This document shows positions 54,970 through 64,000 of a stretch of DNA of 64,000 nucleotides, in pieces (the stretch's first letter is position 1; each line of letters starts with the position of its first letter). The DNA is taken from positions 2,790,001 to 2,854,000 of the forward strand of contig NZ_CP071859.1 of NCBI RefSeq assembly GCF_023716665.1. The letters run 5' to 3'. A model generated the notes under the pieces. It was not told the origin of the DNA. It worked only from the letters and a program-made list of their open reading frames with translations, and made no database searches. This DNA is from Vibrio sp. SCSIO 43135 (GTDB lineage: Bacteria > Pseudomonadota > Gammaproteobacteria > Enterobacterales > Vibrionaceae). The translations under genes and the position numbers were made by a program.

Positions 54970-56622
54970 TTACGCTTTAAACGCTTTAAATGCGTTAATC
55001 AAACCGTTAGTTGAGCTATCGTGAGAGCTGATTTCAGACTCATCCGCAAGCTCAGGTAGGATTTGGTTAGCCAGTTGTTTACCTAGCTCAACACCCCACT
55101 GGTCAAAGCTGAAGATATTCCAAATCACACCTTGTACGAAGATCTTGTGTTCGTACATTGCGATTAGGTTACCTAGAGTGCGTGGCGTAATTTGCTTAAC
55201 TAGGATTGAGTTAGTTGGGCGGTTACCTTCAAATACTTTGAATGGTGCTAGTGTCGCCGCTTCTTCTTCGCTCTTACCTGCTTTAGCAAATTCAGCTTTC
55301 ACGGTCGCTTCGTCTTTACCAAACGCCAGTGCTTCTGTTTGAGCAAAGAAGTTAGACATTAGCTTCTGGTGATGATCGCCTGCTGGGTTGTGGCTTACTG
55401 CTGGAGCAATAAAGTCACATGGAATTAGCTTAGTGCCTTGGTGAATCAACTGGTAGAACGCGTGCTGGCCGTTAGTACCTGGCTCACCCCAAATGATTGG
55501 ACCGGTTTGGTAAGTTACTGCATTGCCGTCACGGTCAACGTATTTACCATTTGATTCCATGTTGCCTTGCTGGAAGTAAGCGGCAAAACGGTGCATGTAC
55601 TGATCGTAAGGTAGAATTGCTTCAGACTCAGCACCATGGAAGTTGTTGTACCAAAGGCCGATCAGCGCAAGGATCACTGGGATATTGCTTTCTAGCTCAG
55701 TAGACGCGAAGTGGTTATCCATCTCGTGTGCACCGTCTAGTAGCTCAATAAAGTTGTCGTAACCTACTGCTAGAGCGATAGAAAGACCGATTGCTGACCA
55801 TAGTGAGTAACGACCACCAACCCAATCCCAGAACTCAAACATGTTGTCTGTATCGATACCGAATTCAGATACCGCAGGAGCATTAGTTGAAAGCGCCGCA
55901 AAGTGCTTAGCAACGTGTGCTTCATCACCAGCGGAAGCTAGGAACCAATCACGTGCACTGTGTGCATTGGTCATCGTTTCTTGAGTGGTAAACGTCTTAG
56001 AAGCCACTAGGAATAGTGTTGTTTCTGGGTTTACTTTCTTCAACGTTTCTACGATGTGAGTGCCGTCAACGTTAGAAACAAAGTGTAGGTTTAGATGGTT
56101 TTTGTATGGTGCTAGTGCTTCAGTCACCATGTAAGGACCTAGGTCAGAACCACCGATACCGATGTTTACGATGTCAGTAATCGCTTTACCTGTGTAACCT
56201 TTCCACTCACCGCCAATAACACGGTCAGTGAACGATTTCATTTTATCCAGTACAGCATTGACAGCAGGCATGACGTCTTCGCCATCAACCATTACAGGGT
56301 TGTTGCTGCGGTTGCGCAGTGCGGTATGAAGTACTGCACGATCCTCTGTCTTGTTGATCGCGTCGCCGCTGAACATCGCTTCAATTGCTGCTTTTAGCTC
56401 AGTCTCGTTTGCTAGAGCAAATAGGTGCTTTAACGTTTCTTCGTTAATTAGATTCTTAGAGTAATCAACTAGAATGTCCGCACCAAAACGTGTAGAGAAG
56501 TTGTCAAAGCGAGCTGAATCTTGGGCAAATAGTGCTTTTAGATCCATATCTTGTGCAGATTCGAAGTGCGCAGTTAGCGCTTTCCAAGCTTGTGTTTGCG
56601 TTGGATTGATATTTTTCAACAT
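54970..56622 (-). CDS. pgi: Glucose-6-phosphate isomerase
   Basis: Pgi interconverts glucose-6-phosphate and fructose-6-phosphate. The 550-residue protein (E. coli 549) shows both PROSITE-type signatures: [20 protein letters not shown] near 257-276 and [16 protein letters not shown] near 505-520. The catalytic histidine and lysine regions are in [17 protein letters not shown] and GVELGK. It has no leader peptide and should be cytoplasmic. It stands alone between cheX and the divergent yjbQ. Confidence 0.98.
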   Translation of the reverse strand: MLKNINPTQTQAWKALTAHFESAQDMDLKALFAQDSARFDNFSTRFGADILVDYSKNLINEETLKHLFALANETELKAAIEAMFSGDAINKTEDRAVLHTALRNRSNNPVMVDGEDVMPAVNAVLDKMKSFTDRVIGGEWKGYTGKAITDIVNIGIGGSDLGPYMVTEALAPYKNHLNLHFVSNVDGTHIVETLKKVNPETTLFLVASKTFTTQETMTNAHSARDWFLASAGDEAHVAKHFAALSTNAPAVSEFGIDTDNMFEFWDWVGGRYSLWSAIGLSIALAVGYDNFIELLDGAHEMDNHFASTELESNIPVILALIGLWYNNFHGAESEAILPYDQYMHRFAAYFQQGNMESNGKYVDRDGNAVTYQTGPIIWGEPGTNGQHAFYQLIHQGTKLIPCDFIAPAVSHNPAGDHHQKLMSNFFAQTEALAFGKDEATVKAEFAKAGKSEEEAATLAPFKVFEGNRPTNSILVKQITPRTLGNLIAMYEHKIFVQGVIWNIFSFDQWGVELGKQLANQILPELADESEISSHDSSTNGLINAFKAFKA

Positions 56623-56907
56623 GGTTACGATCCCGATGTTACAGTAGGTTTTATTCTACGAATCATAGCGTGTATCACCGCCATGGGTAGAATCCCCGAT
56701 TTAGCAAAAAGTATATTAGAATTGTCCCGATATTGGAGACAATAAATTTGTAATTAATTTTCAAGTCGCAATTATGACCCAGCTTGATGACACCTTTGTT
56801 GAGGTATATCACGTTAACAACGTATGCTAATTGAACAGGCTATAACTTCAAGGCTTTCAGACTAGAGTCACGCGATTATTTTTACTTTTCGATCAAGAGA
56901 ACTGTCT

Positions 56908-57327
56908 ATGTGGTTTCAGAAAACGATCCAATTAACTGCGCAAAAACGTGGTTTCCACCTCATTACTGATGAAATTGAACAACAATTACCTGAAATCAAC
57001 TCTTTATCTGTCGGATTATTACATCTGTTTATCCAACATACTTCAGCCAGCTTAACGCTCAATGAAAATGCTGATCCGACGGTTCGGGCCGATATGGAGC
57101 GCCACTTCAATCAATTCGTTCCTGAACGCGCGCCCTATTATCAGCATACTTATGAAGGGGATGATGACATGCCTGCACATATCAAGGCTTCGCTACTCGG
57201 AAGCAGTGTGTCCATCCCTATTCAAAATGGCCGATTGGCACTAGGGACATGGCAAGGGGTGTACTTGGGAGAGCATCGAGACTTTGGAGGAAGCCGGACA
57301 GTCGTCGCGACTCTAAATGGAGAGTGA
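56908..57327 (+). CDS. yjbQ: YjbQ family protein (UPF0047)
   Basis: A 139-residue cytoplasmic protein of the UPF0047 family. The signature is [19 protein letters not shown] near residues 43-61, and it ends in [20 protein letters not shown]. Family members show weak thiamine-phosphate synthase activity when overproduced in E. coli, but the physiological role is unknown. It is divergent from pgi across 285 bp and converges with the BamA-like gene with 17 bp between stops. Confidence 0.94.
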   Translation: MWFQKTIQLTAQKRGFHLITDEIEQQLPEINSLSVGLLHLFIQHTSASLTLNENADPTVRADMERHFNQFVPERAPYYQHTYEGDDDMPAHIKASLLGSSVSIPIQNGRLALGTWQGVYLGEHRDFGGSRTVVATLNGE

Positions 57328-57344
57328 CCTCAGCTAAAGGCAGC

Positions 57345-58529
57345 TCAAAATGGTTGGTTGATCATCACGCGAAATAGCCCTTCGTCTTGTCCTTGGGCAA
57401 TTTCCGTTCTCACGACAATCCCTTCAACTTGAAAACGTATCGCCCCACCGACACTCCACTTCATGTCGGTATGGAGTGTTTTCAGGTCATACTCTTCTGC
57501 AACACGTCCGGCGTCAATGAACAGGACCCATTGCCACCAAGGAAGATCGTAATAGTTGATCACCGGAATTTCTTCTAGTGGCTGCCAATCAGGAATCACA
57601 CGATATTCTGCCGAGTAGTGGATAGCCGAACGACCATGATATCGACCACCAGTATAGCTTCGAAGGCGATATAACCCGCCAAGCTGAACCTGTTCATGCT
57701 CTGGCGGTCTCCCACATCCAGACTGTTCGCAGTCTTCCCATGTTGGTGTGTCCGCCGTATAGAAGTCAAACGCTAATACTTGCTGGTCAAACAAATCACC
57801 AAGCGGGCCTAAAGCAAAATAGTGACTATTTTGAAATTCAATCTTGGTCCAGATATCTTCACTCGACCAGCGTTCTGCGCCAACCGTCACGTCTAAGTAT
57901 GTGTGTGAGCCTTTGGTAGTATTACGGATATTGTCACGATTATCCCAGTCTAGCTTTAGGCTAAAACCCGTAGCGACTTCTTGATCCGATTGGATAGCAA
58001 GATCGCGTGAGGTATAGAAAGGCGTGAACTGAATACTGCTCACACCAGAGTCTACCGGGGAAGCAAAAAAGACATCTTTGTTCGGCATGAAAGCTCCACG
58101 CATTCCATGCTTAGCCACTTCACCCCACGGCAGTAAGTACTTGAACTCAAGTTCATAGTTTTTTTCAAGGCCATCTGTCACCGTCTCTTCACCAGTGATG
58201 GAATCGTTATTGCCCTGATCGCCTAGGTAGTATGGGTTTTGATTGAACTGTGCTTGATATAGCTGAGAGCTGATTAATAGATTATCTGAGACGGCATAGT
58301 TTAGAGCAGAGAAGAAACCCACGTAGCTGTCTTTATCGGAATAGAGCCCCATACCAAACAGTACAGCTTGTGGTTGCCCAACGCCTTTTGCCACTCCAGC
58401 AACACCGACCGTATGACCCAGTGTTTCAGTACTGAAATAAAAGGGAACAAACGCGGAGTCTTTCTCTTTGGCCATCAAAGCGGGCGCTAGCAGCAATGCT
58501 AAGCCAAAGCAGGCAAATCTAAATAGCAT
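57345..58529 (-). CDS. BamA/TamA-like outer-membrane barrel without POTRA domains
   Basis: A 394-residue exported protein: signal peptide MLFRFACFGLALLLAPALMA (cleaved before KEKDSAF), then about 370 residues of beta-barrel-like sequence ending ...LFRVMINQPF with terminal phenylalanine. The later part GLYRLRSYTGGRYHGRSAIH resembles the LRGY motif region of the Omp85 surface-antigen domain. There is no space for POTRA repeats. It lies 7 bp after alr on the same strand. It may be a translocation-type or passive barrel; the function is not known. Confidence 0.85.
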   Translation of the reverse strand: MLFRFACFGLALLLAPALMAKEKDSAFVPFYFSTETLGHTVGVAGVAKGVGQPQAVLFGMGLYSDKDSYVGFFSALNYAVSDNLLISSQLYQAQFNQNPYYLGDQGNNDSITGEETVTDGLEKNYELEFKYLLPWGEVAKHGMRGAFMPNKDVFFASPVDSGVSSIQFTPFYTSRDLAIQSDQEVATGFSLKLDWDNRDNIRNTTKGSHTYLDVTVGAERWSSEDIWTKIEFQNSHYFALGPLGDLFDQQVLAFDFYTADTPTWEDCEQSGCGRPPEHEQVQLGGLYRLRSYTGGRYHGRSAIHYSAEYRVIPDWQPLEEIPVINYYDLPWWQWVLFIDAGRVAEEYDLKTLHTDMKWSVGGAIRFQVEGIVVRTEIAQGQDEGLFRVMINQPF

Positions 58530-58535
58530 GAGAGG

Positions 58536-59612
58536 TTACTTTACATATTCCATTTCTACGCGTGACGTTAGCTTAGTCACCAATTCGTAAGCAATGGTTC
58601 CAATATGTTGTGCGACTTCTTCAGAAGGGAGAGCTTGTCCCCAAAGAACAGCCTCATCACCAACGTTATCATGAGCTTCAGGGCCGAGATCTACCGTCAA
58701 CATATCCATTGAAACTCTACCAGCAATCGGTACCTTTCGGCCATTCACTAACACCGGTGTACCATTCGGAGCTGTACGAGGATAGCCATCACCGTAACCA
58801 ATTGCGATGACACCAACTTTAGTGTCGCGTTCGCTGGTCCAAGTACCGCCATATCCAACGCTTTCCCCGGCTTTTACATCTCGAACCGCGATTAAATGCG
58901 ATTTCAAGGTCATCACGGGTTTGAAACCAAGGTCTGAAGCGGTTTTGTCATTGAATGGAGAAACTCCATACATAATGATGCCAGGTCGAACCCAATCCAA
59001 GTGACTAGAACTCCAAGCTAATAAGCCTGCGGACGCTGCTAACGAGCGTTCCCCTTCGCAACCTTGGGTTAGGGCTAAAAACAAATCGATTTGCTGCTGA
59101 GTAATCGGCCTATCCAATTCATCTGCGCAGCCAAAATGGCTCATATAACGCAATGGCTTAGCTACGTTAGAGCATGCCTTCAAGCGAGCCACAAAGTCTG
59201 AGTACTGTTCTGGACGAACTCCCAAACGATGCATACCACTATCGACTTTCAACCAAACCACTACAGGCGTTTCAAGTTGCGTATTTTCAAGTGCGTTTAA
59301 CTGTTCTTCACAGTGCACGACGGTTTGGATGTTGTTGGTCACCAATACAGGAAGGTCACCTGCTGAATAAAAGCCTTCCAGCAACAGAATCGGCTTTACC
59401 ACTCCGCAAGCACGTAACTGAAGCGCTTCTTCAATACGAGCAACACCAAACGCATCAGCGCCATAAGCATGTTTGGCAATATGGCGTAAGCCATGACCAT
59501 AGCCATTGGCCTTCACAACCGCCATCACCTTACTTTGTGGTGCTTGCGTTTTGATTTGCTCTAAGTTGTGTTGTAGCGCCGCTAAATCTATACACGCCGT
59601 GGCCGCTTTCAT
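58536..59612 (-). CDS. alr: Alanine racemase
   Basis: Alr makes D-alanine for peptidoglycan. The 358-residue PLP protein has the cofactor lysine in [11 protein letters not shown] (K34), the substrate segment [14 protein letters not shown], and the catalytic tyrosine in [13 protein letters not shown] with [13 protein letters not shown] near the C-terminus. An ATG at 59621 also exists; 59612 was chosen because it matches the E. coli start. It follows dnaB, a conserved gamma-proteobacterial pairing. Confidence 0.96.
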   Translation of the reverse strand: MKAATACIDLAALQHNLEQIKTQAPQSKVMAVVKANGYGHGLRHIAKHAYGADAFGVARIEEALQLRACGVVKPILLLEGFYSAGDLPVLVTNNIQTVVHCEEQLNALENTQLETPVVVWLKVDSGMHRLGVRPEQYSDFVARLKACSNVAKPLRYMSHFGCADELDRPITQQQIDLFLALTQGCEGERSLAASAGLLAWSSSHLDWVRPGIIMYGVSPFNDKTASDLGFKPVMTLKSHLIAVRDVKAGESVGYGGTWTSERDTKVGVIAIGYGDGYPRTAPNGTPVLVNGRKVPIAGRVSMDMLTVDLGPEAHDNVGDEAVLWGQALPSEEVAQHIGTIAYELVTKLTSRVEMEYVK

Positions 59613-59624
59613 GTAACTCATGGA

Positions 59625-61037
59625 TTATTCATCATCCATATCGAAGGCTGGACCAGCATAGTTGTCAAAGCGCGACCATTGGCCTTGGAAAGTCAAACGT
59701 ACCGAACCGATAGGACCATTACGCTGTTTACCAAGAATGATTTCCGCCGTGCCTTTCATTGAACTATCAGGGTTATACACTTCGTCACGATAGATAAACA
59801 TGATCAAGTCGGCATCCTGCTCGATAGAGCCAGATTCACGAAGATCCGAGTTCACTGGGCGTTTGTCCGCACGTTGCTCTAGGGAACGGTTAAGCTGAGA
59901 CAGCGCTACAACTGGGACATTCAGCTCTTTTGCCAACGCCTTCAATGAGCGAGAAATTTCAGCGATTTCTAGAGTACGGTTATCAGAAAGTGCAGGTACA
60001 CGCATCAACTGAAGGTAGTCGACCATGATCATCGAAAGACCACCATGCTCACGCGCAATACGTCGTGCGCGCGAACGTACTTCCGTTGGTGTCAGGCCTG
60101 AGCTGTCATCGATATACATATTCTTCTTTTGCATCAGAATACCCATAGTCGATGAAATTCGTGCCCAGTCTTCGTCATCCAATTGGCCAGTACGAATCTT
60201 GGTTTGGTCTACTCGTGACAAAGACGCCAACATACGCATCATTAGCTGTTCGCCTGGCATCTCTAACGAAAAGATAAGTACCGGCTTTTCTTGACTCATG
60301 GCTGCGTTTTCACACAAGTTCATCGCAAACGTGGTTTTACCCATCGATGGACGTGCCGCGACAATGATCAAATCAGAGCCCTGTAGGCCGGCAGTTTTCT
60401 TGTTGAGATCGGTAAAGCCCGTATCAACACCAGTGACACCATCTTGAGGTGTCTTATATAGGATTTCGATACGCTCTAGTGTTTTCTCTAGGATGTTGTC
60501 GACGTTCTGTGGGCCTTCATTTTCGTTAGTACGATCTTCTGCGATCGCAAAAACTTTACTCTCAGCCAAATCAAGAAGATCTTCAGAGCTTCGGCCTTGT
60601 GGATCGTAGCCTGCATCAGCGATCTCATTCGCGACACCAATTAGGTTTCGTACCAGCGCGCGCTCAGCGACAATATCAGCATAAGCATTAATATTTGCCG
60701 CACTCGGAGTGTTCTTTGCCAGATCTGCAAGGTAGGCAAAGCCACCCACATCTTCAAGCTGCTCACGTAGCTCCAGGAACTCAGACAGGGTTATTAAGTC
60801 AAGAGGCTTACTTTCTTCCAGAATCGATTTCACCGCTTCAAATATCAAACGGTGTGGACGGCTATAAAAATCTTTTGCCACCACCTTTTCCGCAACCGTA
60901 TCCCAGCGTTCATTGTCCAGCAGCAAACCACCAATAACGGATTGCTCGGCTTCTAATGAATGTGGTGGTACTTTAATTGCGTCCACCTGGGCATCTGATT
61001 TGTTGCGCTTTTTCTGATCCATTCTGGGCTCGGCCAT
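59625..61037 (-). CDS. dnaB: Replicative DNA helicase
   Basis: DnaB is the hexameric 5'-3' helicase of the chromosome replication fork. The 470-residue protein has the N-terminal collar (SLEAEQSVIGGLLLDNERWD), the linker, and the RecA-type motor with Walker A ARPSMGKTTFAMNL near 230-243, Walker B LSMIMVDYLQLMRV and the SRSLKALAKELNVPVVALSQ segment. No intein or transposon interrupts it. The ATG at 61037 gives MAEPRMDQKKRNK, the usual Vibrio start, and was preferred over 61055. Confidence 0.97.
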   Translation of the reverse strand: MAEPRMDQKKRNKSDAQVDAIKVPPHSLEAEQSVIGGLLLDNERWDTVAEKVVAKDFYSRPHRLIFEAVKSILEESKPLDLITLSEFLELREQLEDVGGFAYLADLAKNTPSAANINAYADIVAERALVRNLIGVANEIADAGYDPQGRSSEDLLDLAESKVFAIAEDRTNENEGPQNVDNILEKTLERIEILYKTPQDGVTGVDTGFTDLNKKTAGLQGSDLIIVAARPSMGKTTFAMNLCENAAMSQEKPVLIFSLEMPGEQLMMRMLASLSRVDQTKIRTGQLDDEDWARISSTMGILMQKKNMYIDDSSGLTPTEVRSRARRIAREHGGLSMIMVDYLQLMRVPALSDNRTLEIAEISRSLKALAKELNVPVVALSQLNRSLEQRADKRPVNSDLRESGSIEQDADLIMFIYRDEVYNPDSSMKGTAEIILGKQRNGPIGSVRLTFQGQWSRFDNYAGPAFDMDDE

Positions 61038-61210
61038 GACTACACTCAATAACACTAAAATGACCGCCCATTATAACGAGAATCACGCATTTGTAATTAA
61101 CAATGAAGATGTTTGTTTTCAAGTTAGGTAGAATTAACCGTTCACTGACCAAGAAAGCATTTGGTCAATTTAATATTCAACACCCTGTTTACATATCATC
61201 GAGGTACTTT

Positions 61211-61975
61211 GTGCAAAAACTTTGGCTTATTGGTGCAAGCCTACTTGCCATTCCATCTGCTTACGCGGAAGACACCACACAAAGTCAAACGGATATTGAA
61301 GTACCTTCTCCATGGACGACAGAAGTTGAATTCGGCTACCAAGCGCATGATGGTAATACTGAATCAGAATCATTAAATACTCGTATGAATGCTGAGTATG
61401 TTTCTGGTCGCTATCGTACCAATGGTGAGTGGCGCTTCTACAACTTGTACAAAGATGGTGAAGAAGACAAAAACCAATCGACTTATAGTATCCAGAGCGA
61501 CTATAAGTTAAGCCCAAAAACTTACCTATACGGAAGCTTCCAAGGTAACGATTCTAAATACACCGCTTACTTTAAGGACTACACACTTTCTGCCGGTTTA
61601 GGTTACCAGTTTTCTTATACAGATGACTTCAAGTTGGAAGTAGAAGTGGGCCCAGGTTTTCGTTATCAAGAGCCAAACCTAGATGAAATTGACGACGATG
61701 AAATCGTATTTCCAGATATCGTCGAAGAAGGTATTTTCCGAGGCAACATCGCTTCGACATGGCAAGCGCTCGAGCACTTAAGTCTTTCGGCCGACATAAC
61801 TATCGTTACTGGTCACAGTAATACCAGAACCGATCTAGATTTAAGCGCTACTAATGATATCACTGATCATATTGCATTGAAGTTCAGCTACGATCAAACC
61901 TATCACGATAAGGTTCCTGAAGGGCTGGATAAGTCTGACTCGATTTTTTCAGTCAACATCCTGTTCAGCTTTTAA
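61211..61975 (+). CDS. DUF481 outer-membrane protein
   Basis: A 254-residue DUF481 family beta-barrel protein (YdiY-like salt-induced outer-membrane protein). The family opening WTTEVEFGYQAHDGNTES follows a short mature N-terminus. A GTG start at 61211 gives the signal peptide VQKLWLIGASLLAIPSAYA with A-x-A cleavage and has GAGG 8 bp upstream. The longer frame from 61103 would bury the signal peptide 36 residues inside and is rejected. The protein ends ...VNILFSF with a C-terminal phenylalanine for BAM insertion. Function is unknown. It is divergent from dnaB. Confidence 0.88.
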   Translation: MQKLWLIGASLLAIPSAYAEDTTQSQTDIEVPSPWTTEVEFGYQAHDGNTESESLNTRMNAEYVSGRYRTNGEWRFYNLYKDGEEDKNQSTYSIQSDYKLSPKTYLYGSFQGNDSKYTAYFKDYTLSAGLGYQFSYTDDFKLEVEVGPGFRYQEPNLDEIDDDEIVFPDIVEEGIFRGNIASTWQALEHLSLSADITIVTGHSNTRTDLDLSATNDITDHIALKFSYDQTYHDKVPEGLDKSDSIFSVNILFSF

Positions 61976-62012
61976 CTTAAGTGGCAAACGTACTCTAGGT
62001 TTTCTTCAGTCA

Positions 62013-62044
62013 TAAAAAAACACCGGCCAATGACCGGTGTTTTA
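62013..62044. terminator. Bidirectional terminator between DUF481 gene and rplI
   Basis: CACCGG/CCGGTG stem extended by A/T pairs, with A-run left and T residues right. It lies between converging genes and is strongest for the ribosomal operon on the minus strand. Confidence 0.9.
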
Positions 62045-62080
62045 CTATCTTCTGCATGAAGATTTCGTCTCGTACTGAGA

Positions 62081-62533
62081 TTACTCAGCAGCAACAACTT
62101 GTAGGTTGATAGCAGCGAAAACTTCAGAGTGAAGTTGGATGCTGATTTCGAACTCACCAGTGTTACGTAGAGCGCCTTCAGGAAGACGAACTTCGCTCTT
62201 AGCAACTTCAACGCCTGCCGCTGTGATAGCGTCAGCGATGTCACGAGTACCGATAGAGCCGAATAGCTTACCTTCGTCACCAGCTTTAGAAGCGATAACA
62301 ACAGCTTCAAGAGCGTTAACTTTCTCAGCGCGCGCTTCAGCAGCAGTTAGTTGCTCAGCAACTTTAGCTTCTAGTTCAGCACGACGAGCTTCGAACATTT
62401 CAACGTTGCCTTTAGTAGCCATAACTGCTTTACCCTGTGGGATAAGGAAGTTACGAGCGTAACCAGATTTAACGTTAACTGTATCGCCAAGACCACCTAG
62501 GTTACCGATTTTATCAAGTAGAATAACTTGCAT
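62081..62533 (-). CDS. rplI: 50S ribosomal protein L9
   Basis: L9 is an elongated 50S protein near the L1 stalk that helps keep reading frame. The 150-residue protein begins [20 protein letters not shown], the N-domain signature, with the long connecting helix around [15 protein letters not shown]. Last gene of rpsF-priB-rpsR-rplI, the classical gamma-proteobacterial operon. Confidence 0.98.
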   Translation of the reverse strand: MQVILLDKIGNLGGLGDTVNVKSGYARNFLIPQGKAVMATKGNVEMFEARRAELEAKVAEQLTAAEARAEKVNALEAVVIASKAGDEGKLFGSIGTRDIADAITAAGVEVAKSEVRLPEGALRNTGEFEISIQLHSEVFAAINLQVVAAE

Positions 62534-62565
62534 TGTTTAATCCTCTTTCTTAATAAAACGACCGA

Positions 62566-62796
<231 letters not shown>

Positions 62797-62809
62797 CTAT
62801 CTCCTGATC

Positions 62810-63112
62810 TTAAATTTGAGTAATGTTGTCGGCATGCAACACTAATTTTCCCACGCCATTTCGGCCGGTCTGATAAGCAACGAAGCCGCCTACCTTAATG
62901 TTACTACCTTGAACTAAATTCTGAGTTAACGTTTTTGACCTATGCCCGCTGACAACGACTGGCATGCGACAATACACTTGCCTTGGTAAATCAGCTTCAA
63001 GAACGGTGGAACGATGCTCTAGCCAAAAGCGGCAATGCTCAATCCCACTAGGACTTTGGCTTCGAATCGGAGGCTTTACGACGCTGCCGCTGAGCTCCAT
63101 TCGATTGGTCAT
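62810..63112 (-). CDS. priB: Primosomal replication protein N (PriB)
   Basis: PriB is an SSB-like single-OB-fold dimer that binds ssDNA and PriA during replication restart. The 100-residue protein begins MTNRMELSGSVVKPPIRSQS and has PSGIEHCRFWLEHRS and VSGHRSKTLTQNLVQGSNIK, as in E. coli PriB (104). It sits between rpsF and rpsR, 8 bp after rpsF, the conserved position. Confidence 0.97.
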   Translation of the reverse strand: MTNRMELSGSVVKPPIRSQSPSGIEHCRFWLEHRSTVLEADLPRQVYCRMPVVVSGHRSKTLTQNLVQGSNIKVGGFVAYQTGRNGVGKLVLHADNITQI

Positions 63113-63120
63113 AAAGTCAA

Positions 63121-63510
63121 TTACTCAGCAGCTGCTTCTGGCTTAGCTTCTGTACGCTCTTCGCGACGAGGAGCACGCTCTGCACGCTCTTCTTTTTGCT
63201 TAAGCATGATAGATTGCTCAGTGATAGCAGATTTAGTACGCATGATCATGTTACGTAGAACTGCATCGTTGAAACGGAAAGCAGTTTCTAGCTCATCGAT
63301 AACAGCTTGGTCAGCTTCAACGTTCATTAGAACGTAGTGAGCTTTGTGAAGCTTGTTGATTGGGTAAGCCATTTGACGACGACCCCAGTCTTCTAGACGG
63401 TGGATAGTACCGCCAGCTTCAGTGATAGAACCAGTGTAACGCTCGATCATGCCAGCAACTTGCTCGCTTTGATCTGGGTGCACCATGAATACGATTTCGT
63501 AATGACGCAT
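63121..63510 (-). CDS. rpsF: 30S ribosomal protein S6
   Basis: S6 binds the 30S platform together with S18. The 129-residue protein begins [18 protein letters not shown] and has [16 protein letters not shown]. The C-terminal tail after residue 105 is rich in Glu, Arg and Ala; in E. coli this region is glutamylated by RimK, although the typical poly-Glu end is here AE. A candidate S6:S18 control hairpin lies in the leader. Confidence 0.98.
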   Translation of the reverse strand: MRHYEIVFMVHPDQSEQVAGMIERYTGSITEAGGTIHRLEDWGRRQMAYPINKLHKAHYVLMNVEADQAVIDELETAFRFNDAVLRNMIMRTKSAITEQSIMLKQKEERAERAPRREERTEAKPEAAAE

Positions 63511-63546
63511 GTTTGCTCCTTACGGATTATTAGCTTCCACGATTGG

Positions 63547-63591
63547 CTCGGTCGTCCAGAGGAAGCAAGGAACTAAAGATAATTGACCGAG
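63547..63591 (-). promoter_or_regulatory. rpsF leader hairpin, candidate S6:S18 autoregulatory site
   Basis: CTCGGTC (minus 5' arm) and GACCGAG are perfectly complementary across about 31 nt, 37-81 nt upstream of the rpsF start. The S6:S18 complex is known to bind a CCG-containing hairpin in many rpsF leaders; here ACCGAG in the 3' arm offers such a site. The assignment is inference. Confidence 0.55.
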
Positions 63592-63649
63592 TTTTAAGGA
63601 GCACGAATAGTACAGAAAGGAAGCAAATTACGCAAGAAAAATGTGAGTT

Positions 63650-63684
63650 AAAACAAAACAGCCTGCTTCGAGTATGCAGGCTGT
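63650..63684 (-). terminator. Terminator after bfr
   Basis: Nine-bp stem ACAGCCTGC/GCAGGCTGT with a 9-nt loop, followed on the minus strand by TTTTGTTTT. It lies 32 bp past the stop. Confidence 0.85.
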
Positions 63685-63715
63685 AAGTAATAGTTAGTAA
63701 AGTGTATGCGGTTAA

Positions 63716-64000
63716 CTAATCATCGTCTTCATCAACATACTGAGCTTGCAGGTAGTTTTGGATACCTGTCATGTCAATTAAGCCTAACTGTGTTTCGAGC
63801 CAATCAACATGCTCTTCTTCATCTTCAAGGATATCTTGGAATAAGTCTCTAGAGACATAATCATGAGTGTCTTCAGCATAGGCAATGGCATTTTTTAGAT
63901 CTGGAATTGCGGCCATTTCAAGCTTGAGGTCGCACTCTAACATCTCTTTAGTGTCTTCCCCGATCATTAACTTGCCCAAATCTTGTAGATTTGGCAGTCC
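63716..64000 (-). CDS. bfr: Bacterioferritin, C-terminal part (runs off the window)
   Basis: Bacterioferritin stores iron in a 24-mer shell with heme at dimer interfaces. The visible 94 residues begin [20 protein letters not shown] and contain the ferroxidase glutamates and histidine in [16 protein letters not shown], ending [14 protein letters not shown]. The heme-binding methionine and the first helix pair would lie outside the window. An internal ATG at 63979 is not the true start, because the family sequence continues upstream of it. Confidence 0.93.
   Translation of the reverse strand, partial: GLPNLQDLGKLMIGEDTKEMLECDLKLEMAAIPDLKNAIAYAEDTHDYVSRDLFQDILEDEEEHVDWLETQLGLIDMTGIQNYLQAQYVDEDDD

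Noticed and set aside
61103..61210. Longer N-terminus of the DUF481 protein
   Set aside because: The signal peptide would be internal. GTG at 61211 has a ribosome site and gives a normal exported protein.

Overview
The window is chromosomal DNA of a Vibrio (Vibrionaceae, Gammaproteobacteria), most likely from the primary chromosome. The evidence is Vibrio-type 16S, 23S and 5S rRNA, Vibrio-like housekeeping proteins (FolA, Obg, Tkt, MetH, DnaB), and gene neighbourhoods typical of vibrios such as metK-sprT-endA-rsmE-gshB-yqgE-ruvX, pilT-pilU beside yggS-proC-yggT, and cysJIH beside an rRNA cluster. The species cannot be settled from the sequence alone. Genes are dense, and I see no prophage, IS element, integron or CRISPR array.

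Layout. 1-5.0 kb: folA start, the yjjP-yjjB exporter pair, obgE, rpmA-rplU, and ispB divergent from rplU. 5.0-12.8 kb: mdh and argR (divergent), then a TAXI-type TRAP transport locus (binding protein, fused permease, universal stress protein), a duplicated DUF2061 membrane protein, and an orphan GH2-like sugar-binding-domain protein. 12.9-16.4 kb: tkt and metK, divergent, with a MetJ operator between them. 16.7-28.8 kb: a mostly plus-strand run (DUF2189, sprT, endA, rsmE, gshB, yqgE, ruvX, yggS, proC, yggT, yggU, DUF4426, rdgB, hemW), interrupted by minus-strand pilT-pilU. 28.9-34.8 kb: metH with its own MetJ operator, a CPA1-type Na+/H+ antiporter, and a DedA protein.

35.1-46.5 kb: two tandem rRNA operons, both on the minus strand. 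The upstream one (higher coordinates) carries tRNA-Glu in its spacer and has two promoters. The downstream one carries tRNA-Ile and tRNA-Ala in its spacer, ends with tRNA-Asp and a degenerate tRNA-Asp copy, and has only one recognisable promoter, about 70 bp after the preceding 5S gene. The two copies differ by several small indels in normally invariant rRNA, some of which look like sequence errors.

46.6-64 kb: the assimilatory sulfate reduction operon cysJIH, a small conserved hypothetical, a TIGR04219-like outer-membrane protein, pspG with a sigma-54 promoter, dusA, zur-cheX, pgi, yjbQ, a POTRA-less BamA-like barrel, dnaB-alr, a DUF481 outer-membrane protein, the rpsF-priB-rpsR-rplI operon, and the end of bfr.

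Methionine/SAM metabolism (metK, metH), glutathione (gshB) and sulfite reduction (cysJIH) form a sulfur theme, with shared MetJ-type operators at the two methionine genes. Nothing here is a clearly new defence or mobile system. The most interesting points are non-coding: the asymmetric rrn promoters, the boxB structures conserved without sequence conservation, the tRNA-Asp relic, and DnaA-box matches upstream of rrn P1. Among proteins, the orphan GH2-like domain and the zur-cheX pairing stand out.
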